DNA from: Planctomycetota bacterium
Lineage (GTDB): Bacteria; Planctomycetota; Planctomycetia; Pirellulales; Pirellulaceae
Direction: 5' to 3'
DNA: 64,000 nucleotides
NCBI GenBank assembly: GCA_016872725.1
Contig: VGZC01000031.1
Coordinates: 1 to 64,000, forward strand
In this document: one piece after another, positions 25,941 through 34,151 of the stretch
How positions within the stretch are numbered: position 1 is the stretch's first letter
How the letters are laid out: each line of letters begins with the position of its first letter
The notes under the pieces: model-generated
The model's input: only the letters and a program-made list of their open reading frames with translations
Database searches by the model: none
What the model was told of the DNA's origin: nothing
Made by a program: the position numbers and the translations under genes

Positions 25941-25968
25941 ATTATAGGCGATCCACGACCCGTGCGAA
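25941..25968 (-). promoter_or_regulatory. sigma70-type promoter of the cytochrome c maturation operon
   Basis: On the minus strand TTCGCA (25968-25963) and a perfect TATAAT (25946-25941) are separated by 16 bases. The predicted start of transcription (about 25934) coincides with the ATG of the lipoprotein gene, so translation may be leaderless or start further downstream. Confidence 0.6.
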
Positions 25969-25986
25969 GGGCGGCCCCCCGCGGGA

Positions 25987-27186
25987 TCACTTGTTGAGTT
26001 TCAGCGCGTTGACGATCCCGTCCATGACCATCGACGCGACCGACCGGTCCGACGCGTCGTCCCAGCTCCACATGTTGCGCACGACGTCGAACATGAGGAT
26101 GCCGCACAAGGTCAATACGGTGACCGACGCGAACAGAAAGACGACGTCGTAGATCGAGTAGGGGATCTCGACCACGGGAGCGTAGCGAACGCCGGCGTCC
26201 GCCGGAGCGGCCGATACGCCGATCGCCTCGGCGTCGAATCCGACCGCCTCCTCGCCCCCGCCGGGAAGCTCGAACGACGGATCGAGCTCGATGATCTGCG
26301 ATCCGCTCGTTTCCTCGTCGTCGGTTCCCTCGCCCGCGGGCGAAAGCATGAATTCCTCGTCCTTCTGAACGACGGGGTCCGTTCCCGCGTTCGCCAAGTC
26401 CATGACCCCGTCGTCGTCCTCGGGCAATTCGAGCGACGAGACGGCTCCGAGGTCGAGTGCGTCATCGTCGAGCGAGAGGCCGCTGTCGGACGGGCTCGCC
26501 AAATTGATCCCCGTGTCCGATGGGCTGATCGTGATGTCGCTTCCCGTTCCGCTCCCCGAAAGGACCAGTTCCTCGTCGTCGCTCAGCGAAAGGTCCTCGT
26601 CGAATTCATCGGTCCCGAGTCCGAGTCCGCCGCTTCCGACGTCATCGAGTTTTCCGGTGCCGCCCGAACTGCCGGTCGAGAGCTCCAGTTTCAGATCGCT
26701 TCCCGTTCCGGACCCGCCGAGCAACTTCGAGCTTCCGCCGGGAACGATCTTCACGTCGCTGCCGTCGTCGTCGAGAACGAGCTGGACATCGCTGTCGCTC
26801 ATGCCCTTGAGATTCGGCGAGCTGCCGCTGAGGAGGTCGCTCTCGCCGCCGGCGAGGGACGCGTCGCTATCGGCGAGCCGGATATCGCTTTCCGCGCGGT
26901 TCTCGCCGCCCGCTCCGATGATCGTGCTCGAGGCACGGGGCATAGCGCCGAGCGGTTCATCGGAGACGAGGATCGAATCATCGTCGTCCGATGCGACGTC
27001 CGGCGCGCCCGATCCGGCCGTCAGTTCGAATTCGGACGCGAATCGATCGACCTCGGTATCCTTGAACTTCCAGCTCGCGCCGTCGCGATATCCGTGGATG
27101 TCGTTCCGCTCGCGCGCTTCCAGAAGCGCTTCGGGTGGGATGCCAAGCCGCTTGGCGGCTTCATTGAGCGGAATGAACTTGGTCAT
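25987..27186 (-). CDS. helix-turn-helix protein with acidic middle and C-terminal membrane anchor
   Basis: This 399-residue protein has three parts. Residues 1-55 (TKFIPLNEAAKRLGIPPEAL, then GYRDGASWKFKDTEVDRFA) match an excisionase or MerR-like helix-turn-helix. Residues ~60-310 are low-complexity and highly acidic, rich in Ser, Asp, Gly and Leu. Near the C-terminus, residues ~346-366 form one membrane segment (IYDVVFLFASVTVLTLCGIL) followed by a 35-residue tail. So it may be a membrane-tethered DNA-binding protein. The ATG at 27186 has a GGAG 7 bases upstream. A small secreted-protein gene lies 63 bases upstream on the same strand. No target is known; no catalytic motif is present. Confidence 0.7.
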   Translation of the reverse strand: MTKFIPLNEAAKRLGIPPEALLEARERNDIHGYRDGASWKFKDTEVDRFASEFELTAGSGAPDVASDDDDSILVSDEPLGAMPRASSTIIGAGGENRAESDIRLADSDASLAGGESDLLSGSSPNLKGMSDSDVQLVLDDDGSDVKIVPGGSSKLLGGSGTGSDLKLELSTGSSGGTGKLDDVGSGGLGLGTDEFDEDLSLSDDEELVLSGSGTGSDITISPSDTGINLASPSDSGLSLDDDALDLGAVSSLELPEDDDGVMDLANAGTDPVVQKDEEFMLSPAGEGTDDEETSGSQIIELDPSFELPGGGEEAVGFDAEAIGVSAAPADAGVRYAPVVEIPYSIYDVVFLFASVTVLTLCGILMFDVVRNMWSWDDASDRSVASMVMDGIVNALKLNK

Positions 27187-27249
27187 GATGGGCTCCGCGG
27201 CACACGACGGCCTCGTTGGCCACCTCGCCCCGGATCGCGCCCGCGCCGT

Positions 27250-27588
27250 TCAACGACGCTCGACCATCGCCCGGATGTCGCGAGGTGTAGGATTGACGGT
27301 GTTGAATTCCTCGAGCTGCAAATCCCAGGTCAGATTGCGGACGCTCTTCAGCGTCACCGAACCCGACGTGCGATGGACTTCGTACACGGCGATCGCTCGC
27401 CGGTCCGGATCCACGACCGCCAGAAACGACGCTTGGTCCGTGCTCCATGCCATGGGAATCAAGGCCGAATCCGACGCGCGGCCCGGCCGATCCGGCTGAG
27501 CGAACGCATTCCGCTGGTCCGCCGCGATCGCCAAAAGGACCGCCGCCATCCCAGCTCCAATGAGCATGCCAACCGCCACGCTGCGCAT
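27250..27588 (-). CDS. small protein with N-terminal signal or anchor
   Basis: A 112-residue protein with an N-terminal hydrophobic segment (MRSVAVGMLIGAGMAAVLLA, residues 1-20), which could be a signal peptide or uncleaved anchor. The rest contains 'SFLAVVDPDRRAIAVYEVHR' and a 'SGSVTLKSVRNLTWDLQLEEFN' beta-type stretch. I know no named family. The ATG at 27588 is preceded by AAGGA, and the candidate promoter at 27636-27663 fits. The next gene downstream (HTH-membrane protein) starts 63 bases after the stop, so the pair is likely one operon. Conserved neighbourhood would suggest a functional link to the HTH protein. Confidence 0.65.
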   Translation of the reverse strand: MRSVAVGMLIGAGMAAVLLAIAADQRNAFAQPDRPGRASDSALIPMAWSTDQASFLAVVDPDRRAIAVYEVHRTSGSVTLKSVRNLTWDLQLEEFNTVNPTPRDIRAMVERR

Positions 27589-28011
27589 AATCGTGCGTCC
27601 TTGTTGCGCTTGCGCGGGATCGGCCGCCTGCATCCATTCTAAAAGCCGGCCATCCCGATGCAATAGTTTCCTTCGCCCACTTCCCGGCGGATTCGCCGAA
27701 CGAGATTCCGCCGATCGATCCAACCCGGCCAATACGAGCGGACCCGCGACGCCCATTTCAATGACCGGGCCCGTCGAAAATCGGGCGCGTCGACGATCGG
27801 ATAACCCGGTCCGGGCCGGTCCGTGCGACCGGATCGGGAGTCTAGCCGGATGAGGTCGGAACGACAAGGTCGACCTCGAAAGTCGGCGGCGGGCGATGGG
27901 CGGCGGGCGAGCGCATGGCCCATCGCGCGCAAACGCCGGGCGCATGTCGCGAGTTGCGCATGGATCTTGGCCTAATTGGCAGAAGGGGGGTGGATTTGGT
28001 GGTGGCCGAAC
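27589..28011. other. intergenic region, no gene seen
   Basis: This stretch lies between the divergent small-protein gene and the possible small gene at 28012. It holds the minus-strand promoter listed at 27636-27663. I see no other coding frame with plausible codon pattern, and no tRNA or other RNA gene signature. Confidence 0.5.
27636..27663 (-). promoter_or_regulatory. candidate promoter of the small-protein/HTH operon
   Basis: On the minus strand TTGCAT (27663-27658) and TAGAAT (27641-27636) are separated by 16 bases. The -10 matches five of six positions and the -35 the first three. The predicted start (about 27629) leaves a leader of about 40 bases before the ATG at 27588. Confidence 0.5.
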
Positions 28012-28251
28012 ATGTCGTGGTTCCAATCAGGCAAAGGAGCCAAGGATGGCAAGAAACAAGCCGGTTGCGGATCGCAGGGGGAGCGAACCCGCGAGTTGAT
28101 CGCTCGCCGCGGCGAAGTCCCCCTCACCGAAGTGAAGTACGGCGGCCTGAAATGTCGGCGGCTCTTCCCTCAGACGTCGTCGCTCGGACTAGAGGTCGCC
28201 GGATCTCTCTTTGTCCGCCTCTTGGACGCCAAAAAAAAGTGGGCCCGGTGA
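28012..28251 (+). CDS. possible small basic protein, unrecognised
   Basis: A 79-residue frame from ATG 28012: a basic start (MSWFQSGKGAKDGKKQAGC), then 'TRELIARRGEVPLTEVKYGG' and 'LFPQTSSLGLEVAGSLFVRLL', ending KKKWAR. The second half has an amphipathic-helix pattern and codon third positions that look like the surrounding genes, which is why I list it. The stop codon lies in the 5' arm of a strong hairpin. No ribosome binding site is evident; a TTG at 27976 could extend the frame. It could equally be non-coding. A 17-codon frame with a better ribosome binding site (AAAGGAG before ATG 28046) overlaps it in another frame. Confidence 0.35.
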   Translation: MSWFQSGKGAKDGKKQAGCGSQGERTRELIARRGEVPLTEVKYGGLKCRRLFPQTSSLGLEVAGSLFVRLLDAKKKWAR

Positions 28252-28275
28252 ACTGCTGGGAAGCTCACCGGGCCC
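28231..28275 (-). terminator. strong intrinsic terminator on the minus strand
   Basis: GGGCCCGGTGA (28241-28251) pairs perfectly with TCACCGGGCCC (28265-28275), an 11-bp stem with a 13-base loop. On the minus strand the stem is followed by AC and eight T residues (28238-28231), the textbook rho-independent form. No minus-strand gene is recognised upstream of it. On the plus strand it would end the possible small gene at 28012 without a T-run. Confidence 0.7.
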
Positions 28276-28612
28276 GTCCCCCCTGGGATACGCGCGCGGC
28301 CATTCGGCCGCGTCGGTTGACTCGCGATCCGCTTGCGGCGCCGTGACAAAAGAGAATTATCGGCGCGAAACCGGCAAATCTTTCGTCTGGGCACAAGTTC
28401 CCGGTCCGGTCGACTTTTCCGATCGGATCATCGGGAAAAGTTCAACAAAGTGTAGCGATCACGCCGATTTTACGGCGGGCTGCCGGAGTCGGTTCGGGAG
28501 TCGCGGACCTGCGTTGACGGGTCGCGCGGCGCCCCGCGCGCGCCGCGACTCGCGACGCGGCGACGGTCGTCTTCCCGGGAGCCGAAGTTGCCTTGGATTA
28601 AGGACGCCGACC
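28252..28612. other. leader and intergenic region before the ExbB-like operon
   Basis: These 361 bases precede the ExbB-like gene. They hold an imperfect hairpin around ACTTTTCCGAT and ATCGGGAAAAGT (about 28412-28442) and a weak plus-strand promoter pair, TTGCGG (28333-28338) and AATTAT (28355-28360), 16 bases apart. The minus strand here lies directly upstream of the terminator above, so a small minus-strand RNA is possible, but no known RNA family is recognisable. Confidence 0.35.
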
Positions 28613-29983
28613 GTGAAAGACCATCGACCGTCGAATGGATTCGCTCGAATCGCGGGCGCCATCGGGTGGCCTGTTCTGATCGGACTTGCCGCATGCAGCC
28701 TCTTCTTTGCCGCCATCTTCCGCGGACCGCTCGACATACCCTTGATGCATCGGTATTTCGCCGGCCATCCGGTCTCGATCTGCGAAACGGCCTTCTTTTT
28801 CGTCGGGCTCGCCGCGCTCGCACTCAAGCTTGTCGAAGTCGCCCTCCAGGCGACGCTGATCGGCGAATTGCCTTTCGAGCCCGCGGCGGGCGCCGTGGGA
28901 ACGGCTCATTCGGATCCGATCGACGCCGCGCCGCCCGCCGAGTCGGCGCGGCGTCTGCTTGACCAGCTCGACGCGGCCGGCGAGCGGGTTCGCGAGTCGG
29001 CGCTCGGGAATCGGATCCGGCAAGCCGTCCGGTACGTGGCGAAGTCCGGTTCCCCGCAAGGGCTCGAGGAGGAACTCAAGTACCTTGCGGACCAGGACCA
29101 GGATTCGCAGCACGAGAGCTACGCGCTGGTGCGCATCGTGATCTGGGCGATTCCGATGCTCGGGTTCCTGGGAACGGTCATGGGCATCGCGCAGTCGCTG
29201 GGCGGCCTCGATCCCCAACAGCTCGCGACGAATCCCAGCGAGGCGATGCAGGGCCTCCTCGCGGGGCTCTACGTCGCGTTCGACACGACGGCCATCGCGC
29301 TGATGATGTCGATCGGTCTGATGTTCCTTCAGTTCCCGATCGACCGCGTCGAGCTGCAGTTGCTCGCCCAAGTGACGTCGCGGGCGTCGGACTTGCTGAT
29401 CGGCCGGTTTCCCGCGGGCGCTCTCGACCTCGATCCGCATCTCGCCTCGATCGAACGCATGTGCTACGCGGTGATGCGGTCGGTCGACGGGATCGTGGAA
29501 CGGCAGGCCGAGGTATGGCGGAAGAGCCTCGGTCAGATGCAGGAACAGTGGCATGGTGGTTGGGACGAGGGGTCCGATGCGTTGCGCCGCGCCCTGTCCG
29601 CGTCGCTGGATGAGACACTTTCCTCGCACGCCGAGGAACTGCGCCGCATCGAGGACCAGGCATCGCGCAGCGCGGCCGAGCGATGGGAGCGATGGCAAGG
29701 TCGCCTTGACGCGAGCACCGAGGCGCTGCACGCCCAACAACAGGCGTTCGAGCGTCAAGGCGAATTGATGTGCCGGGCCATCGAAGTGACCGGGGATGTC
29801 GTCCGCCTCGAAAAATCGCTCAACGAGAATCTCGAACATCTGGCCGGCGCCCGGCACTTCGAGGACACGGTGATGAGTCTTTCGGCGGCCATACAGCTCC
29901 TGAGCACGCGTCTTCCTCCGGCGCCCGAGGCGCGCCGCGTGGAACTTCGGCCGACCGCCTCCCAGCAAGAGCGCGCCGCATGA
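28613..29983 (+). CDS. MotA/TolQ/ExbB-type proton channel protein
   Basis: The 456-residue product starts at a GTG with AAGGA upstream and has four membrane segments (~13-36, 57-80, 173-197, 214-241). The third contains 'IPMLGFLGTVMGIAQSL' and the fourth 'VAFDTTAIALMMSIGLMF', both typical of the MotA/TolQ/ExbB family, which forms proton-driven stator complexes at the inner membrane. After ~245 comes a long helical, probably coiled-coil cytoplasmic tail to the C-terminus (including 'RRIEDQASRSAAERWERW'), longer than in usual ExbB (~240 residues). The stop overlaps the next start by 4 bases (ATGA). With the two downstream genes it likely forms an energised envelope machine. Confidence 0.85.
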   Translation: MKDHRPSNGFARIAGAIGWPVLIGLAACSLFFAAIFRGPLDIPLMHRYFAGHPVSICETAFFFVGLAALALKLVEVALQATLIGELPFEPAAGAVGTAHSDPIDAAPPAESARRLLDQLDAAGERVRESALGNRIRQAVRYVAKSGSPQGLEEELKYLADQDQDSQHESYALVRIVIWAIPMLGFLGTVMGIAQSLGGLDPQQLATNPSEAMQGLLAGLYVAFDTTAIALMMSIGLMFLQFPIDRVELQLLAQVTSRASDLLIGRFPAGALDLDPHLASIERMCYAVMRSVDGIVERQAEVWRKSLGQMQEQWHGGWDEGSDALRRALSASLDETLSSHAEELRRIEDQASRSAAERWERWQGRLDASTEALHAQQQAFERQGELMCRAIEVTGDVVRLEKSLNENLEHLAGARHFEDTVMSLSAAIQLLSTRLPPAPEARRVELRPTASQQERAA

Positions 29984-31542
29984 CTCGGCGCGCGAAACAG
30001 AAACCGGATGTCACCCTCGCGCTCTTCCCCTTCCTCGCCGTGCTCGTCTGCACGATGGGAGCGCTCATTGTGCTCCTCGTCCTCGTCATGCAGCAGGCGC
30101 GGGCCGACGCGGTCGACGCGGCGGCTCGCCGAACCGAACAAGACCGGAATGCCGCTCGGGAACGGACGGAAGGATGGAAGACGGAGGTCGAGGACCAGAC
30201 CTGGCGGGGCGACGTGCTGCGGCAGCAGCGCGACGCGTTGGTCGGGCAACTGGGAGACAAGCGGCTCCAGCTTGCGCATCTCGAACGGCACATCCGCGAG
30301 ATCGAGCAACGGTACGCGACGGCGCGCGGCGACGCCGAGCGGTTGCGCGCGGTGGCGGACGGTCGCGCGTCGGATATCGAGTCTCGGGCGGGCGACCGGG
30401 AGCGGCTGGAAGCGCGCGTGGCCGAAGCGCGGCGCGAGCTCGACGATGCGCGGTCCGCCGCGCGCGATCGGCCCCGCCAATACGCGATCATCCCCTATCC
30501 CGGCCCGAACGGCACGAAACGCCGTCCGATCTATATCGAATGCGCGAGGCAGGGGATCGTCCTGCGTCCCGAGAACGTCGTGCTTCGCCCCGACGATTTT
30601 GAAGGCGCGATGGGACCCGGCAACCCGCTCGACGCCGCACTCCGCACGATCCGCGAGTACCATGCGAAAACGGTCGCGAGCGGCGACGAGCCGTATCCGC
30701 TGCTCATCGTGCGTCCCGAGGGGATCGGCGCTTACGTCGCGGCGCGCGCCGCGATGAATGCCTGGGAGGACGAGTTTGGATACGAGCTCGTTTCGGAGGA
30801 GTTGGCGCTGAGCTTCCCGCCTCCCGATCCGCGGCTCGCCGCGCAAATCGAGGACGCGGTGCGCGTCGCGCGGGAACGGCAATCGCGCCTCCGCGCCGCC
30901 ATGCCATCCTTCCCCCAAGGATCCGGTTTCGTTGTCAGCGGGCGCGGCGGCGTCGTGCCGCTCGGCGGATCCAACCCGCCCGCGACCGTCGACGGACGGG
31001 GATCCGGCATCGGCCGGGGACCTGGCGGAGCCGGAACGTCACTCCGAAATGCCACCGCATCGCCGCGCCCCGATCGGCCCGGAAACGAGGACGCCGGCGA
31101 CGGACCGACGGGCCAAACGGCCTCGTCCGGCGGCCGAGCCGGATCTCCCGGCGGGTCGGGCCACGGCGGCGGTTCCTCGTTCCCGTCGATGGCCCAATCG
31201 CGCGGCGCCGATTGGGCCATCGACAAGCGATCGAGCGGTCCGACCGGTTATCGTCGACCGGTCCGCGTCGTGTGCCAGCGCGAGGCGATCGTGTTGATGC
31301 CCGAACCGGGCTCGAATCAACCCCCTAAGACCTTCCCCTTCGGCGCCGATCCCGCGCAAACACTCGACGCATTCGTCGAATCGCTGCGCGGCCGCATGGC
31401 CGACTGGGGCCTCGCTCCACTCGGCGGATTCTGGCGCCCCCGGCTTGTCGTGGACGTCGCGCCGGACGCCGCCGAGCAATTCGGGATGGTCGAGTCGCTG
31501 ATGCGCGACAGCGGTTTGGAACTGGTGAGGAACGCGCCATGA
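29980..31542 (+). CDS. large ExbD/TolR-like partner with coiled coil and Gly-rich linker
   Basis: The 520-residue product has one N-terminal membrane segment (TLALFPFLAVLVCTMGALIVLL, ~12-34) in the position of ExbD/TolR/MotB anchors, then a coiled coil (~40-165, many R, E, A), a globular part (~170-300) with 'IPYPGPNGTKRRPIYIECAR', a Gly/Ser/Pro-rich linker (~310-405), and a second globular part repeating the theme (YRRPVRVVCQREAIVLMPEP). The two globular parts look like a duplicated domain. Known ExbD/TolR proteins are ~140 residues, so this is a greatly enlarged relative; family membership is by position and anchor only. It overlaps its neighbours by 4 bases on both sides. Confidence 0.7.
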   Translation: MTRRAKQKPDVTLALFPFLAVLVCTMGALIVLLVLVMQQARADAVDAAARRTEQDRNAARERTEGWKTEVEDQTWRGDVLRQQRDALVGQLGDKRLQLAHLERHIREIEQRYATARGDAERLRAVADGRASDIESRAGDRERLEARVAEARRELDDARSAARDRPRQYAIIPYPGPNGTKRRPIYIECARQGIVLRPENVVLRPDDFEGAMGPGNPLDAALRTIREYHAKTVASGDEPYPLLIVRPEGIGAYVAARAAMNAWEDEFGYELVSEELALSFPPPDPRLAAQIEDAVRVARERQSRLRAAMPSFPQGSGFVVSGRGGVVPLGGSNPPATVDGRGSGIGRGPGGAGTSLRNATASPRPDRPGNEDAGDGPTGQTASSGGRAGSPGGSGHGGGSSFPSMAQSRGADWAIDKRSSGPTGYRRPVRVVCQREAIVLMPEPGSNQPPKTFPFGADPAQTLDAFVESLRGRMADWGLAPLGGFWRPRLVVDVAPDAAEQFGMVESLMRDSGLELVRNAP

Positions 31543-32552
31543 GACGTGGTCGGCAGCCCGATCTGACGCCCGGACAAGACTCGTTCCTCGATGTCGTCGC
31601 GAATCTCGTCGGCATCCTCATCATTCTGATCATGATCGTCGGCGCGCGAGCGCGCGAGGCCCTCGTTGACGTCGTTCCCGAGGCGACCGACACGGAAACG
31701 ACGATCGCGGCCCAAGCCGCCGACCTCAAGTCGGTCGCCGATTCGGTCGAGCACGACACGCGCGACATGGCCGCGAAACTCGAACGCCAAGACCTCGAAA
31801 TCGCCTACCGACAAAAGGAACGCGACAAGCTGCTCGTCCGATTGACCGCGTTCGAAAAGGAGATCGCGTCCGCCAGGGAGAAACTCGGCGCGGCCGAGCA
31901 AAGCGAGCTCGACGCGCAGCGCAGGACGGCCGAGCTCGAACAGGATCTGGACGAACTCGGCGCGGCGCGCGGCGCGCTCGAAAACGCGACCGGCGCCGCG
32001 TCGGTCATCGAACACCTTCCGACACCGATGGCCAAGACCGTTTTTGGAACCGAATTGCATGTCCGACTCGCGCGAGGCCGATTGGTCGTGCTGCCCTGGG
32101 AGGAACTCGTCGACAAACTCAAGGACGAAGCCCAGCAACAACTCTGGAAACTCAAGAACGCTCCCTCGATCACCGAAACCGCGGGGCCTGTCGAGGGATT
32201 CCGGATCCGCTACACGTTGCGGCAATCCGAGTCGTCGATCGAATCGAAGGTCGGGCCGGTCATCCAGCGCCACGTCGAACTCGACCGGTTCGAGCTGATC
32301 CCGGTGAGCGACGACTTGGGCGAGCCGATCGAAACGGCCCTGCGGGACGGATCGCGATTCATGGCCCATCTCGGGAACGCCGATCCCAAGCGAACGACCA
32401 TCACGGTATGGGTCTATCCCGAGAATTTCGACCAGTTCCGCAGCCTCAAATCGATGCTCTACCAGCGCGGGTTCCTCTCGGCCGCTCGTCCGATGCCCGA
32501 AGGCGTCCATATCGGCGGATCGCCGCACGGAACCCGCTCGTCGGCCCAATGA
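31539..32552 (+). CDS. second ExbD/TolR-like anchored coiled-coil protein
   Basis: The 337-residue product has a membrane anchor 'DSFLDVVANLVGILIILIMI' (~15-34), with an Asp at its start in the position where ExbD/TolR carry the essential membrane aspartate. A coiled coil follows (~50-140, KLERQDLEIAYRQKERDK and similar). A globular C-terminal half contains 'FRIRYTLRQSESSIESKVGP' and VWVYPENFDQFRSLKSMLYQ. It starts by a 4-base ATGA overlap with the preceding gene. Together with the ExbB-like protein it suggests a proton-driven motor with two different anchored partners. The specific process powered is unknown. Confidence 0.7.
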   Translation: MRRGRQPDLTPGQDSFLDVVANLVGILIILIMIVGARAREALVDVVPEATDTETTIAAQAADLKSVADSVEHDTRDMAAKLERQDLEIAYRQKERDKLLVRLTAFEKEIASAREKLGAAEQSELDAQRRTAELEQDLDELGAARGALENATGAASVIEHLPTPMAKTVFGTELHVRLARGRLVVLPWEELVDKLKDEAQQQLWKLKNAPSITETAGPVEGFRIRYTLRQSESSIESKVGPVIQRHVELDRFELIPVSDDLGEPIETALRDGSRFMAHLGNADPKRTTITVWVYPENFDQFRSLKSMLYQRGFLSAARPMPEGVHIGGSPHGTRSSAQ

Positions 32553-32669
32553 CGCCGACCCGCGGCCGTCCATCCGCGCCATCGGCGTGAACTCGGATCC
32601 CGCGCGCCCTTCTCCCTTCACCCGATTCGCGCGATGCGTGTCCTTCGTGGTCGAGGTGAGCCTGCGACA

Positions 32670-34046
32670 CTAGCGGGATTCCGAGCGCGGATGGGCGAGC
32701 TCGCCGCCGACGTCGATGATCGCTTGCCGGAGGACGTCGAGGATCCGATCGAGTTCGGAGTCTCGGATCGCGAGCGGAGGCATCAGGACGATGACGTTGC
32801 CGAGCGGTCGGAGCCACACGCCCGCGCGGAGCGCCCGGTCGCAGGCCATTCCGCCGACCCGCATCTCCCACGGAAACGGTTCGCGCCGCGCCTTGTCCCG
32901 CACCAATTCAATCCCCGCGATCATGCCGCATTGCCGCACGTCGCCGACGATGGGAAGGTCGGCGAGCGGTTCGAGTCCGCGCGCCAGGCGTTCGACTTTT
33001 TGAGGCAGCGATTCGAGTACGCGATCGCCGTCGAAGATGTCGAGCGACGCGAGCGCGGCGGCGGCGGCGAGCGGATTCCCGGCGAACGTGTGGCCATGGT
33101 AGAACGTCTTGGATTCGGAATACGCGCCCAGGAACGCGTCCCAAATCGGGCCGGTCGCCATCGTCGCCGACATCGGCAGGTAGCCGCCCGTGAGCCCCTT
33201 GCCGAGACACAGCAGATCGGGCGTGACGCCCTCCCGCTCGCACGCGAACAGCGTGCCCGCGCGCCCCATGCCGACGGCGACCTCGTCCGCGATCATGAGC
33301 ACGCCGTGCCGCCGCGTCCGTTCCCGCACTCCCCGCAGAAAACCATCGGGATGCACGAGGATTCCCGCGGCGCACTGGACAAGCGGTTCGATGATCACGC
33401 CGGCGATGCCATCGGCCTGTTCGGCGAGCAGCGCGTCGAGCCGATCGAGCGCGTCCCTTCCGACATCCGCGGCTTCGATTCCGGTCGGCGGCCGATAGCG
33501 ATCCGGCGGCGGCAGCCGATGCGTCTCGAACAGCAGAGGTCGGAACATCGCATGGAATCGTTCGACGCCCCCCACGCTCGCGCTTCCCAGCGTGTCGCCG
33601 TGATACGCGTCCTCGAACGCGACGAACCTGGTCTTCCTCGGCATCGCCGGATTCACCTGGCGCCAATACTGGAACGCCATCTTCAATGCCGCCTCGACCG
33701 CGCACGCGCCGTCCCCCGAGAAGAAGACGTGTTCGAGTCCCGCCGGAGCCCGTTCCACCAGTCGCGCGGCGAGTTCGGCGGCCGGCGGATTGCCCATTCC
33801 CAACGAGGTCACATGCGCGACGCGCGTCAACTGGTCGGTGATCGCCGCGTTCAATCGCGGATGGCCGTGGCCATGCACGTTGCACCAGAGGCTGCTGACG
33901 CCGTCGAGATACGCGTTCCCGTCGATATCGTAGAGCGTGCAGCCCGACGCGCGCTCGATGAGGAGAGGTTCATACCCTTGCATCTGAGTGAACGCGTGCC
34001 AGACGCGACGGCGATCCCACTCCCTCCAGTCCGCATCGGTTGGCAT
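32670..34046 (-). CDS. bioA: adenosylmethionine-8-amino-7-oxononanoate aminotransferase
   Basis: BioA converts 7-keto-8-aminopelargonate to 7,8-diaminopelargonate in biotin synthesis, using SAM as amino donor. This is a 458-residue class III PLP aminotransferase. Seen: RRVWHAFTQMQGYEPLLIER, DGVSSLWCNVHGHGHPRLN, FSGDGACAVEAALKMAFQYW, AYHGDTLGSASVGG, the metal-site-like 'IADEVAVGMGRAGTLFACE', the PLP lysine in LCLGKGLTGGYLP, and FYHGHTFAGNPLAAA. The usual DEV(A/I)TGFGR appears here as DEVAVGMGR. The ATG at 34046 fits the family length. No other bio gene is nearby. It is convergent with the ExbD-like gene. Confidence 0.9.
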   Translation of the reverse strand: MPTDADWREWDRRRVWHAFTQMQGYEPLLIERASGCTLYDIDGNAYLDGVSSLWCNVHGHGHPRLNAAITDQLTRVAHVTSLGMGNPPAAELAARLVERAPAGLEHVFFSGDGACAVEAALKMAFQYWRQVNPAMPRKTRFVAFEDAYHGDTLGSASVGGVERFHAMFRPLLFETHRLPPPDRYRPPTGIEAADVGRDALDRLDALLAEQADGIAGVIIEPLVQCAAGILVHPDGFLRGVRERTRRHGVLMIADEVAVGMGRAGTLFACEREGVTPDLLCLGKGLTGGYLPMSATMATGPIWDAFLGAYSESKTFYHGHTFAGNPLAAAAALASLDIFDGDRVLESLPQKVERLARGLEPLADLPIVGDVRQCGMIAGIELVRDKARREPFPWEMRVGGMACDRALRAGVWLRPLGNVIVLMPPLAIRDSELDRILDVLRQAIIDVGGELAHPRSESR

Positions 34047-34151
34047 GGATGTTTCGCCTGGGCGCGGCTCGGCAATCGCCGAAACGCAAGACGACTCCCA
34101 CGCGCCGCCGGGATCGTCCGCCGGGCCGGACCGCGCGGGCACTATGATCCG

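Noticed and set aside
28046-28099. 17-codon frame (MARNKPVADRRG...) with a strong ribosome binding site
   Set aside because: Very short, no recognisable feature, and it overlaps the longer candidate in another frame; kept only as a note.
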